A stretch of 64,000 nt of DNA, taken from Bacteroidota bacterium. Lineage in GTDB: Bacteria > Bacteroidota > Bacteroidia > Cytophagales > Cytophagaceae. A program made the translations under genes and the position numbers. The notes under the pieces are model-generated. The model searched no databases. It was not told where the DNA came from and worked only from the letters and a program-made list of their open reading frames with translations. The stretch lies in contig JAEYZG010000032.1 of assembly GCA_023428135.1 (NCBI GenBank), positions 124,001-188,000 of the forward strand. Direction: 5' to 3'. Of this stretch, positions 1-8,593 are shown piece after piece (within the stretch, counting starts at the first letter, position 1; each line of letters starts with the position of its first letter).

Positions 1-2
1 GA

Positions 3-578
3 ACCACCGAAATCATGATTCACGGTTTCCGAGTGATGCTATCAGCGATAATTATTCTGATTTTTTCATGGTCATTGGCAGAAATCACTGAGGATCTTCA
101 TGCAACTGAATATCTTTCCTCTGTGATCACAGGCAATATTAAACCCAGTCTTCTTCCATTTGTAAGTTTTCTGCTAGCTGCAGCTTTTGCATTTTCTACA
201 GGTTCTGTTTGGGGAGCCATGGCAATCTTATATCCATTGCTGGTGCCTGTAAGCTGGATGATTTCTGCCTCTTCTGGACTGTCAATTTCTGATACAGAAA
301 GTATTACCTATAATGTAATTGCAACAATTTTAAGTGGATCAGTATTTGGCATTCATTGTTCTCCAGTTTCAGACTCTACCATCATGAGTTCCATTGCATC
401 TGACTGTAACCATATTCAACATATTAAGACACAATTGCCTTATGCTGCGACAATAGCATTAATAAGCATTCTGGTCTTTTTTTTCAGTCTGATAAATTTC
501 CACTGGATTGTTAATCTGAGTCTTGGTACTGCCATAATTATATTAATTGTAAAATTTTCAGGAAAAAGAGTAGAATAA
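3..578 (+). CDS. Na+/H+ antiporter, NhaC family (C-terminal part, 5' end outside window)
   Basis: The reading frame is open to the left edge (it reads TTEIM before the first ATG at 15), so the true start lies upstream and only about 190 C-terminal residues are visible. Three to five hydrophobic segments are present. The block GSVFGIHCSPVSDSTIMSS, followed by a TQLPYA motif, matches the conserved region GDHCSPISDTTILSS of NhaC-type sodium/proton antiporters. The usual Asp of that motif is Ile here (GIHCSP), which may shift substrate or may be neutral. It would be an inner-membrane secondary transporter for Na+/H+ or a related organic substrate. No operon partner is visible; the next gene starts 34 bp downstream. 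Confidence 0.75.
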   Translation, partial: TTEIMIHGFRVMLSAIIILIFSWSLAEITEDLHATEYLSSVITGNIKPSLLPFVSFLLAAAFAFSTGSVWGAMAILYPLLVPVSWMISASSGLSISDTESITYNVIATILSGSVFGIHCSPVSDSTIMSSIASDCNHIQHIKTQLPYAATIALISILVFFFSLINFHWIVNLSLGTAIIILIVKFSGKRVE

Positions 579-612
579 ATTAGTATCTTTAATAAAGCTG
601 GATTTTAATTGT

Positions 613-1191
613 ATGAAAAAGATATTAATTTACATATTTCCCTGGTTCTTAGCCATTTTATTTGGTTTTATCATTTATAAAACTAATTTTAATAATGAAG
701 AAAAAAGTGATGAGATTATAACTGTTTCTTCTCACCATCTCATACAGGAAAGGATAATTAGTTTAGGAAAACTGGAAGTAGTTAAATACTATCTAAAGGA
801 TATAGTAGAACATGAGGTTAAAAATCCGTGGTATCTTCCTGACCCTAAAGCAGTACTAATCGCAAGTGGAGAAGTTGTCGGTTGCATAGATCTGACAAAA
901 ATAGATACTTCTAATATAAAGTTCTCCGGTAACAAGGTTTCCATCCAATTGCCACAGCCTGAACTTTGTTATTTTAAAATTAACCATTCCGACTCCAAAA
1001 TTTACAGTATAGAAAAAGGACTTTTTCAGGAATCAGATCTAATAGATGCAGCTTATAAAGAAGCTGAAAAGCATTTGCAAAAGACGGCACTTCAGATGAA
1101 AATTATGGATCAAACCAAAGAAAATGCAAAATTGATTCTTAAACCTTTATTGGAAAAAATCTCTGAAAAAGAAGTTGAGTTAAGTTTTTAA
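613..1191 (+). CDS. DUF4230 family membrane-anchored protein
   Basis: 192 aa with one N-terminal membrane segment (about residues 4-23) and a soluble remainder. The phrases LGKLEVVKYYLKDIVEHE and ASGEVVGCIDLTKID are characteristic of the DUF4230 family, which is common in Bacteroidota and Firmicutes and has no assigned biochemical role. The C-terminal part (about 130-190) is helical and charged. It begins 34 bp after the antiporter gene and may be co-transcribed with it. Family assignment is by motif recall; function is unknown. Confidence 0.7.
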   Translation: MKKILIYIFPWFLAILFGFIIYKTNFNNEEKSDEIITVSSHHLIQERIISLGKLEVVKYYLKDIVEHEVKNPWYLPDPKAVLIASGEVVGCIDLTKIDTSNIKFSGNKVSIQLPQPELCYFKINHSDSKIYSIEKGLFQESDLIDAAYKEAEKHLQKTALQMKIMDQTKENAKLILKPLLEKISEKEVELSF

Positions 1192-1326
1192 ACCAAATAG
1201 TTTTTTATTCAAAGCCACCAGAACTTTTCCACAAAATGAGTTAAAATAGTCCACATTCATAACAATTTAGGGAGATAATTGTTTTTCCCTGAATAAAATA
1301 AAATTTTGACTTAGCTAACAGTTGAA

Positions 1327-3639
1327 ATGAAAGAAGAACTTGTCCAACCAATTACATTCAGCTACTTTTTAAACTTTATCAAAAGTCAGTTTTTGGAAAA
1401 GGGGAATAACGAAATAAAGGATTATTTTTTTAACAAATCCTATGACCAGAAAAGGCTTCTAACTCAGTTGATACTTTTATTTAAAGCTATTAAATGTGAG
1501 GGCGACAAACTTCCTATTAAAAATATTATTGATTTACTGATAAAATCTGGGCTTACTGTATCCGAGGCAGAGGAATTCGTCCTAAAGTACAAAAAACTGC
1601 TTATCAAATTTATTTGCCAATATACCTCTGATTCAGAAGTCATTTCCACTTTGCTCATTTATCTTCAGGATGCCTTTTATCTTATTGAAAATGAATTATT
1701 CCAAAAGAAGCTTCGACAACAAAATAAATCAGAGGAAGATAATGATGCTTGCTTATCCATAAACAAAGATGGGAAAATAACCCACTGGAATAAGCAGGCA
1801 GAAAGGCTATTTGGATATCAGGAACAGGAAGTAATAGGAAATTCCTTAATTCTTCTTATTCCGGAAAGAATGCAGCAGGAATTAGTGGAAAATGTCATTG
1901 CTTCCAAAAGCAAAAAAATCAAGAAGAAAGATACCAAAGATGAAGTCAAAGTCCTGAATGGCATATTTCCAATTAAAGACATATCAGGAAATCATATCGC
2001 AAGTGGGATCTTGCACAACGACGATGTTACGCTTCAAAAAGCTGAAGATAAATTAAAGGAAACAAGAGAATTGATTAACCAGATCGCGGATGCAACTCCA
2101 AATGTTCTCTATGTTTTTGATACCAGATATAGAAAAATAGTATATGTTAATAAGGCTATTACAGAAGTATTAGGTTATGCACCTGAGGAAGTCCGTGCCA
2201 TGTCTCCACTTCAGATTAAGTCATTAATACACTCTAAAAACCTAATTAATATTGAAAATTGGGTGGACATGTTTTCAGAACAGGCAACAGACCAAATCCT
2301 TGAATCGGAGTGCCGCTTTCTCAATAAAAATGGAGATTGGAGATGGATGAATAAAAGAGAGACTGTATTCCGCAGAGATGAAGATGGTTTACCAATTCTT
2401 ATTTTAGGGATTGTTCAAGACATTACAGAACAGAAAAAAGCTCAGGAGAAAGTAAGAAAAAGTAAATCCCTTTTACTCGAGGCACAAGAACTTGCCTGTC
2501 TTGGAAATTGGGAATGGGATCTTATTACTAATGAAATTACATTTTCTGATGAATTATACAAGATGCTGGGTTTTGATCCCATGCAAATTTCCATAAGCTT
2601 TAATGATGTTAAAAATAAAGTAGCATTAGACGACTGGACCATTTTTGATGAACATGCCAAAAGCCTTCTAAAAACAGGTATTCCTGTTACTTTTGAGCAA
2701 AAGGTAATGAAAAATGGGCAAGACAGATATATTTATATTAAAGCTAAGCCGGTATTTAATGAAAAACGGGAAGTTCTGCGTATTCATGGGATTGCCCAGG
2801 ACATTACCGACAGGAAAAAGGCTGAAGAAGAAATTCAGAAAGCAAATGATGACCTGAAAAAAGCTCAGGAAGAATTGATAGATAATAATAATCTTCTTGA
2901 AGCAAGAGTGAGGGAAAGAACTGAAGAACTTATCAAAAAAAATGAAGCGTTAGAAAAAATCAATACTGATCTTGACAATTTTGTCTATACTGCTTCCCAT
3001 GATCTTAAAGCTCCAATTTCAAATATAGAGGGCCTCATTGCCTCCTTAGACCTTCAGATAGATGCGGAAAACGATGATATTAAATTTATTATCGGATTGA
3101 TGAAGGTTAGTATTTTAAGATTTAAAGAAACTATTAAAGACTTAACAGAAATTTCAAAAATTCAGAAAAACTTTAACGAAGACGAAACTATTGTTGAATT
3201 TGAAGATTTCCTTGAAGATATAAAATTTACTCTTTTAGAAATGATAGTTGGGTCTGAAGCAATTATTGATGCAGACTTCAGCCAATGTAAAAGAATTTCA
3301 TTCAGCAGAAAAAACTTTAAAAGCATTTTGTTTAATCTGATCAGTAATGCTATTAAGTATCAATCGTCAGAGAGAAAACCCGAGATTTTCATTAAATCGT
3401 GGATAGAAGGAAATTATGCGGTGATCTCTATAAAAGACAATGGACTTGGTTTTGAGGAAAAAGACAAAGGAAAAATCTTTGGCATGTTCAAACGCCTGCA
3501 TGATCATGTAGATGGATCCGGCGTTGGATTGTATATTGTTAAAAGAATAATAGAAAATGCAGGTGGAAAAATTGAGGCATTCAGCGAGAAAGGAAAAGGA
3601 ACTGAATTTAAAATATTCTTCCCATATAAAGCCGTTTAA
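1327..3639 (+). CDS. PAS-domain sensor histidine kinase
   Basis: 770 aa, no obvious membrane segment, so probably cytoplasmic. Order: an unrecognised helical N-terminal region (1-130), PAS 1 (about 137-240, with WNKQAERLFGY), PAS 2 with a PAC tail (about 250-372, ending DITEQKKAQ), PAS 3 with PAC (about 385-495, ending DITDRKKAEE), a coiled coil (about 497-545), HisKA with the phospho-acceptor His558 in SHDLKAPISN, and HATPase_c with the N box around Asn670-Asn674 and the G1 box DNGLG at 704-708, then a GSGVGLYIVKRI G2 box. It should autophosphorylate in response to an unknown signal. No response regulator gene is adjacent, so it is an orphan kinase. It is monocistronic: the next gene is convergent. 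Confidence 0.9.
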   Translation: MKEELVQPITFSYFLNFIKSQFLEKGNNEIKDYFFNKSYDQKRLLTQLILLFKAIKCEGDKLPIKNIIDLLIKSGLTVSEAEEFVLKYKKLLIKFICQYTSDSEVISTLLIYLQDAFYLIENELFQKKLRQQNKSEEDNDACLSINKDGKITHWNKQAERLFGYQEQEVIGNSLILLIPERMQQELVENVIASKSKKIKKKDTKDEVKVLNGIFPIKDISGNHIASGILHNDDVTLQKAEDKLKETRELINQIADATPNVLYVFDTRYRKIVYVNKAITEVLGYAPEEVRAMSPLQIKSLIHSKNLINIENWVDMFSEQATDQILESECRFLNKNGDWRWMNKRETVFRRDEDGLPILILGIVQDITEQKKAQEKVRKSKSLLLEAQELACLGNWEWDLITNEITFSDELYKMLGFDPMQISISFNDVKNKVALDDWTIFDEHAKSLLKTGIPVTFEQKVMKNGQDRYIYIKAKPVFNEKREVLRIHGIAQDITDRKKAEEEIQKANDDLKKAQEELIDNNNLLEARVRERTEELIKKNEALEKINTDLDNFVYTASHDLKAPISNIEGLIASLDLQIDAENDDIKFIIGLMKVSILRFKETIKDLTEISKIQKNFNEDETIVEFEDFLEDIKFTLLEMIVGSEAIIDADFSQCKRISFSRKNFKSILFNLISNAIKYQSSERKPEIFIKSWIEGNYAVISIKDNGLGFEEKDKGKIFGMFKRLHDHVDGSGVGLYIVKRIIENAGGKIEAFSEKGKGTEFKIFFPYKAV

Positions 3640-3655
3640 GTATTTGTAATTCGAA

Positions 3656-3880
3656 TTAAAACTCCTGATTTTCCATTTCCCTTTTAGCTGGTTTGAGTAT
3701 AGAAAAAATAATCAACACAAGATCTGCAAACCACCAAATACCAAAGCCAGCAAAAGTCAGTAACTTCAGCCACCAGTATTTATAACCTAACATTAATCGG
3801 TCAATTCCAAACCAGCCAAAAAAGAAAGAAACAAGAATAAGAATACTTTTCTTAGGTGGTTCTTTTGTTACTGTATTCAT
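3656..3880 (-). CDS. TM2 domain-containing small membrane protein
   Basis: 74 aa. Two hydrophobic segments joined by a short loop, with the TM2 signature FFFGWFGIDRLMLGYKYWWLK followed by a second helix containing FGIWWFADL. Bacterial TM2 proteins are small integral membrane proteins without an established biochemical activity. Its ATG overlaps the stop codon of the upstream thioesterase gene (ATGA, 4-bp overlap at 3877-3880), which suggests translational coupling. It is the last gene of the minus-strand hydroxylase-thioesterase-TM2 group and converges on the histidine kinase gene 16 bp away. Confidence 0.8.
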   Translation of the reverse strand: MNTVTKEPPKKSILILVSFFFGWFGIDRLMLGYKYWWLKLLTFAGFGIWWFADLVLIIFSILKPAKREMENQEF

Positions 3881-4455
3881 TTAGTTGGTTTCGTATCAAT
3901 ATTAAATCTCAATACACATCTTTCTTTTTCCAGCTTATACAACTCCTCATCAATAGCCAGATTTGACTTTTCATTATTTAGCTGTTCCTTATAATGATAT
4001 TTAAGTTCTTTTCTTTTGATTGCTTCAAGATATCGCCTGACCTCTTCTCTTGTTTCAAGCACCAAACCTGGTATTTCCTGCAACTTTCCTTCAAGGTTTT
4101 TAGCAACCATTGTAAAGTAAGAAGTATTAGTATGCTTTACACTTCCTATGGTGACATTTTCTGCTATTACTTTTATGCCAATAATCAGAGAAGTGTTACC
4201 AACATAATTAACGGATGCATGCAAAGATACCAGATCCCCCACTTCAACCGGTTGTAAAAATTCTACATTATCTACTGCAACTGTTACGCAATAGGCACCA
4301 GAATGCTTAGCTGCACATGCATATGCAACTTTATCCATGAGGGAAAGAAGAATTCCCCCATGTATTTTACCTCCGAAATTTGCATAGGAGGGTATCATTA
4401 ATTCAGTAATTGTAGTCTGTGAAAAACGTACAGGCTTAAACAAAGAGGTATCCAT
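3877..4455 (-). CDS. acyl-CoA thioesterase, hot-dog fold (YciA/BACH type)
   Basis: 192 aa. Residues about 8-120 form a hot-dog domain: NFGGKIHGGILLSLMDKVAYACA carries the conserved Asn-Gly and the catalytic-type Asp of the YciA/BACH acyl-CoA hydrolases, followed by VDNVEFLQPVEVGDLV and the NTSYFTMVA strand. These enzymes hydrolyse acyl-CoA to free acid and CoA in the cytoplasm; substrate length cannot be read from sequence. The last 60 residues are a charged helical tail. It sits 8 bp downstream of the aromatic amino acid hydroxylase gene and overlaps the TM2 gene by 4 bp, so the three are probably one transcript. Confidence 0.85.
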   Translation of the reverse strand: MDTSLFKPVRFSQTTITELMIPSYANFGGKIHGGILLSLMDKVAYACAAKHSGAYCVTVAVDNVEFLQPVEVGDLVSLHASVNYVGNTSLIIGIKVIAENVTIGSVKHTNTSYFTMVAKNLEGKLQEIPGLVLETREEVRRYLEAIKRKELKYHYKEQLNNEKSNLAIDEELYKLEKERCVLRFNIDTKPTK

Positions 4456-4463
4456 TCAACAAA

Positions 4464-5180
4464 TTATATTCTATTCTTCAATTCCTTTTTCACCAGATCC
4501 AAACTATTGAATAGCTCTTCATAATTATTAATTACAAAATATCTCTCTTGAAATCTGTTTTTGATGTATGGGGTATCCATCATCTTGGCAACGTTAAAAT
4601 CATATTTGGGAACTCCTGCACTCAATGAATAAGCCGTTTCGCTTCTTGATGACAACAAGTGAGCGCCATATATCTTCAGAGTTTGTTTAGAAGCTTTTAT
4701 ACCAAACTGAATCGAATGCCAGTATACTCTTTTAAGCAAAGAAATGGCACTATCATTTTCAAGATATTCAAGTGCAAGTTTTCCAAGCCCTGTCAGATAC
4801 TCGCAATATGATGGTATGGTTAATAGCGGCGTATGCCCAATCACATCATGAAAAATATCATAGACATCTTCTTCATGTTCTGTTTGCTCAAGACTTCTTA
4901 TCCAAGTTCTGCAAGGATATTTTTTGCTGGCAAGCATACCGATAAATTCTTTATCCTCAACCATATTTTCCAATGGTACAATTTCCCAGTCCGAAAAGGT
5001 TTTTATTTTTTTATTCAGATCTTCAAAATCGGGAATTTGATCAGCTGGAAAACCTATTCTTTTGATGCCTTGCAAAACCATATCGTCGGCAGTTTCAGGC
5101 AAGAATTGAATAATTCTGCTATAAAGAGTTGTCCAGATTACTTGTTCCTGATCTGTGTAGCTGTAAGATTGTTTAATCAT
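4464..5180 (-). CDS. aromatic amino acid hydroxylase homologue (phenylalanine 4-monooxygenase type) with altered iron ligand
   Basis: 238 aa, the length of a single-domain bacterial phenylalanine hydroxylase. It aligns well by eye with human PAH: IGFPADQIPDFEDLNK, then the iron site DIFHDVIGHTPLL (His111 and His116 matching human His285 and His290), then YWHSIQFGI and YGAHLLSSRSE. In the family the third iron ligand is the Glu of YWFTVEFGL (human Glu330). Here that position is Gln158; the codon is CAG when read from the raw strand. The fold and tetrahydropterin-dependent chemistry are expected from homology, but normal ligation of Fe(II) cannot be assumed. The upstream MeaB gene is 55 bp away. 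Family certain; activity and substrate uncertain. Confidence 0.85.
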   Translation of the reverse strand: MIKQSYSYTDQEQVIWTTLYSRIIQFLPETADDMVLQGIKRIGFPADQIPDFEDLNKKIKTFSDWEIVPLENMVEDKEFIGMLASKKYPCRTWIRSLEQTEHEEDVYDIFHDVIGHTPLLTIPSYCEYLTGLGKLALEYLENDSAISLLKRVYWHSIQFGIKASKQTLKIYGAHLLSSRSETAYSLSAGVPKYDFNVAKMMDTPYIKNRFQERYFVINNYEELFNSLDLVKKELKNRI

Positions 5181-5235
5181 CCTTTTTCAATTTAAATTAA
5201 CATCCTGGTGTTGTAAAAATATCAAAATATATTCT

Positions 5236-6225
5236 TTAATGTCCTTTTCCCTTAAAAATATTAAATAACTGTTTAGCTGCTTCCTGAGCTGAAATTTCTC
5301 CCTTCATTACGGAATCTTTCATTGTTAGGAAGTTATTTTGAACTTCCTCATTTTTATAAAACTCATTATGAAGCATCTGATCGATTATTCCAACTAACCA
5401 GAAGTAATTTTGTTGCCTTCTTCTTTGATTCAGGCTTCCATCATACCTGCTGGCACTTTCAGCTTTTTTGATATAATCCCAAATTTCAGCAAGTCCATAT
5501 TGAGTTTCTGAAGAACAATTGAACACTTGTACGGAATCTTTCGATAAATAACTAAGACTTTGCTTTATTGCTTTGGCATATTCTAAAGCTCTTTCCATAT
5601 TTTCACCATCGGTTTTTGACACGATAAATATATCCGCCACTTCCATAATTCCTTTTTTCAATGTCTGGAGTTCGTCTCCAGTACCAGCTACCAACAGAAG
5701 CAATACAAGGTCAGTCAAATCGGAGATCTTTACCTCTGACTGTCCCACGCCAACAGTCTCAATAAATATTAAATTAAACCCTGCTGCTTCACAAAGGAGA
5801 ATGGCCTCCTGTGTTCGGGATGTCACTCCCCCAAGCATACCTCCAGATGCCGAAGGTCGGATAAAAGCATTTGCATGAGAAGAAAGCTTCTCCATCCTTG
5901 TTTTATCACCTAAAATGCTTCCTTTGCTGTACCTGCTTGATGGGTCGATTGGAAGAACAGCGATTTTCATGCCTGTATTTACAAGCATACTGCCAAAGCT
6001 TTCTATAAAAGCACTTTTACCTGCTCCCGGCACTCCTGTTATTCCCAATCTTAAGGATTTTCCTGAATGGGGTAATATTTTCTGAATGAGAAGATCTGCC
6101 AGTTCCTGGTCTTCCGGTAAAGAGCTTTCGATTAAAGTAATAGCCTTTGAAAGAATTAATCTATCCCCGTTTAAAATTCCATCGTAATACGACTTAAGAT
6201 CCAGTCGGTTTTTTCTTTGAGACAT
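5236..6225 (-). CDS. meaB: MeaB/ArgK-type P-loop GTPase (methylmalonyl-CoA mutase accessory)
   Basis: 329 aa, close to the family norm. The P-loop GVPGAGKS is at residues 64-71, followed by the family blocks DPSSRYSKGSILGDKTRM and RPSASGGMLGG, and the Walker B/switch region ETVGVGQSE. MeaB proteins use GTP hydrolysis to load and protect the B12-dependent methylmalonyl-CoA mutase. No mutase gene lies nearby, so its partner is encoded elsewhere. The guanine-specificity motif NKxD is SKTD here (IFIVSKTDG), a mild deviation also tolerated in some GTPases. It could be cotranscribed with the hydroxylase gene 55 bp downstream. Confidence 0.88.
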   Translation of the reverse strand: MSQRKNRLDLKSYYDGILNGDRLILSKAITLIESSLPEDQELADLLIQKILPHSGKSLRLGITGVPGAGKSAFIESFGSMLVNTGMKIAVLPIDPSSRYSKGSILGDKTRMEKLSSHANAFIRPSASGGMLGGVTSRTQEAILLCEAAGFNLIFIETVGVGQSEVKISDLTDLVLLLLVAGTGDELQTLKKGIMEVADIFIVSKTDGENMERALEYAKAIKQSLSYLSKDSVQVFNCSSETQYGLAEIWDYIKKAESASRYDGSLNQRRRQQNYFWLVGIIDQMLHNEFYKNEEVQNNFLTMKDSVMKGEISAQEAAKQLFNIFKGKGH

Positions 6226-6321
6226 GCCTGCAAATAAGTTACTGACTAAAAATATTCCAATTTAAAATCAGGAAAAAAGTTATTTTTACTAAATGTATCC
6301 ATTGAAATTCCCCTTCACTTT

Positions 6322-7623
6322 ATGAAAAGGAAGATTTTACGAGACTCTATTGGGGCCACCATTTTTACAATGATTGTCCTTTGGATCCTATCCCAGATTG
6401 AAATCAATTCAGATGTATTAAATCCGGTATCAAAAACACTGGGGGATTTTCAGATCACTGACCTATATTTTTCCCAGTTCAAAGAAGGCGAAAAGGCTGA
6501 CACCAATATTGTATTAGTGAACATCGGCAACCTTGACAGAGCAGGTATTGCAGAAATGGTTAACAAAATCAATGCTTCCAATCCTAGAGTAATAGGTATA
6601 GATGCTTTTTTCAGAAAACCCAAAGACAAAGAAGGTGATTATTTGCTTGCAGAAGCCTTTTCAAAAGTAAAAAATCTTGTCCTGGTCAGCAAGGTAAGCA
6701 AATGCGATGGAAACATCTGTGACAGTCTTGAAACAAGTCATCCTATGTTCAGTCAATATGCGGAAACAGGCATGTCAAATATGATCTCGGAGGGTTATGA
6801 TAAATTTAAAACTTCAAGGGAATTTAGTAAATATGAGGTTTACAGAAAGAAAGAAAGGCAATACGGAAGTGACAACAATATGTATTTTGAAAGGCAGTTT
6901 GATACTATTGAGCTTGATTTTGCTGCAAAGCTTGCCGGGTATATAAATCCTGCAGCTGTAAATGACTTGTTGAAACGAAAAGATACAGTTGAGGTCATTA
7001 ACTATGCAGGAAATATTGAAATCCATGGAGATGTTAATCCTAATGCATCTATAAAATATTTTGCGCTAGATGTAGGTCAGATTTTTGAAATGGAAGATTT
7101 ATCTCTTGTGAAAGATAAAATTGTACTGATGGGATATCTAGGGCCCAATTTTGATAAAGTCACCTGGGAAGACCGCTTTTTTACCCCATTAAATATTAAC
7201 TATATTGGAAAAGCTAACCCGGACATGTATGGGGTTGTTATTCATGCCAATAAGATATCAATGATTTTAAATGGCAATTATGTCAATAATGCAGGATTCC
7301 TTTTCACTCTAATTATCAACTTTATAATCATTTTTCTAAATATTGCCTTATTTTCATACCTTTTTTTGAAACTAGGCCATTGGTATGACGGGGTAAGTTT
7401 GTTTCTTACTTTATTCGAGGCAATACTTATGATTTTCCTGGTAATTATGATATTTCATCGATATAACTATAAAATCGATTTTACCCTCGCTACAGTGGCA
7501 CTATTCTTGACTGGAAACATGACTGAATTGTATTACAGCGTTTTAATACCTTTAATAAACAAATACAAGAAACATTTGCTAAATTTACACATATTCAAAA
7601 AAGGACAAGCTTATGAGAACTAA
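6322..7623 (+). CDS. CHASE2-domain membrane protein without an output domain
   Basis: 433 aa. One membrane segment near the N terminus (about 8-25), an extracytoplasmic CHASE2 sensor domain (about 50-320, with VLVNIGNLDRAGIAEMVNKI and PRVIGIDAFFRKP), then three or four membrane helices (about 330-420), ending in a short basic tail. In classical CHASE2 receptors the last helices lead into an adenylate cyclase, kinase or diguanylate cyclase; here nothing follows. The next gene overlaps its 3' end by 11 bp and encodes a FecR-like/TPR exported protein, so the two are surely one operon. Function is not known; a sensory or scaffolding role is inferred. Confidence 0.75.
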   Translation: MKRKILRDSIGATIFTMIVLWILSQIEINSDVLNPVSKTLGDFQITDLYFSQFKEGEKADTNIVLVNIGNLDRAGIAEMVNKINASNPRVIGIDAFFRKPKDKEGDYLLAEAFSKVKNLVLVSKVSKCDGNICDSLETSHPMFSQYAETGMSNMISEGYDKFKTSREFSKYEVYRKKERQYGSDNNMYFERQFDTIELDFAAKLAGYINPAAVNDLLKRKDTVEVINYAGNIEIHGDVNPNASIKYFALDVGQIFEMEDLSLVKDKIVLMGYLGPNFDKVTWEDRFFTPLNINYIGKANPDMYGVVIHANKISMILNGNYVNNAGFLFTLIINFIIIFLNIALFSYLFLKLGHWYDGVSLFLTLFEAILMIFLVIMIFHRYNYKIDFTLATVALFLTGNMTELYYSVLIPLINKYKKHLLNLHIFKKGQAYEN

Positions 7624-8536
7624 AGCTTTACAAATTATTTGCTTATTATTTTTTATTTCGACAACTGTATTTTCGCAGGATAATCTCTTTACTGTCTTAG
7701 CTACTAAAGGGGCAAACAAATATGCATCGTCCGGTTCAAGCGATTGGAAGACTGTTACTCCAGGTAAAAAACTATTAAAAGAGGATAAACTTTCAATAGA
7801 CGAAAACGGATACATCGGGCTGGTTCATAAAAGCGGCAAAACCATTGAAATAAAAAAGGCTGGTGTATACGAAGTAGCTAAACTAAATAGTGAAGTGGCA
7901 GCCCAGAATAGTTCTATAACTAAAAAATATGTTGACTATGTTACGAGCGAAATCTCTAACGGTGGTTCTGAGAATATGGCTTCTAACAGACATAAATATA
8001 TGGATGTTACAGGATCAGTGGAAAGAGATGTACCCGCAATTAAAGTACTTGCTCCAAAAGAATCTTTCGTAATCGGATTACCAATACTTTTAAAATGGAA
8101 GCCTGTTGCCGGCGCCAAAAGCTATGCTGTTACTGTTAAAAATCTTTTTGATGAGCCAGTATACACTATAGAAGTTGAAAACAACTTCGCAATCCTTGAT
8201 TTCAGTAAACTAAATATTAAAAAAGATAAAGTGTACGGATACCAGATAGAAACAAAAGGTTCTGAGCACTTTGCAAAATTTGAAGGATATTCCTTTAAGT
8301 ATCTTCCGGAAGATAAAGCTGCTAAGGTAAGTAAAGAAGCAGATGAATTGAAAGCTAATCTAAATGAAGAAACTGCTTTAAATAAAATAATTCTGGCAAC
8401 CTTTTATGAGGATCAAAACCTGCTTTTAAATGCTCTTGAATGTTATGAGACAGCCTTAAAAATAGCTCCTGACATTGAAGAGTACAAGGTGGCATACGGC
8501 AAGTTTCTTGATCGACATAAACTTGCTGAAAAATAA
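7613..8536 (+). CDS. exported protein with FecR-like and TPR-like regions
   Basis: 307 aa. A Sec signal peptide covers residues 1-22 (cleavage near VFSQ). About 25-95 looks FecR-like: a beta-rich stretch with VTPGKKLLKEDKLSIDENGY and HKSGKTIEIKKAG, where FecR domains have GxxLxxGDxIxTgxdg and dGt-x-I. About 145-225 is a fibronectin/Ig-like beta region (LLKWKPVAGAKSY). About 255-300 resembles one TPR (NALECYETALKIAPD). It overlaps the CHASE2 gene by 11 bp (translational coupling likely). Probably periplasmic and a partner of the CHASE2 ectodomain. Domain calls are by eye and moderate. Confidence 0.55.
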   Translation: MRTKALQIICLLFFISTTVFSQDNLFTVLATKGANKYASSGSSDWKTVTPGKKLLKEDKLSIDENGYIGLVHKSGKTIEIKKAGVYEVAKLNSEVAAQNSSITKKYVDYVTSEISNGGSENMASNRHKYMDVTGSVERDVPAIKVLAPKESFVIGLPILLKWKPVAGAKSYAVTVKNLFDEPVYTIEVENNFAILDFSKLNIKKDKVYGYQIETKGSEHFAKFEGYSFKYLPEDKAAKVSKEADELKANLNEETALNKIILATFYEDQNLLLNALECYETALKIAPDIEEYKVAYGKFLDRHKLAEK

Positions 8537-8540
8537 AATT

Positions 8541-8578
8541 AAAAGAAGAGGTTGATGTGCAAATCAACCTCTTCTTTT
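8541..8578. terminator. bidirectional intrinsic terminator
   Basis: A perfect 16-bp inverted repeat (8541-8556 and 8563-8578) with a 6-nt loop. The A-run on the left and T-run on the right let it work on both strands. It lies between two convergent genes, the FecR-like gene (plus) and the PRC-barrel gene (minus). Confidence 0.9.
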
Positions 8579-8593
8579 TTTCAGTCTATTCCT

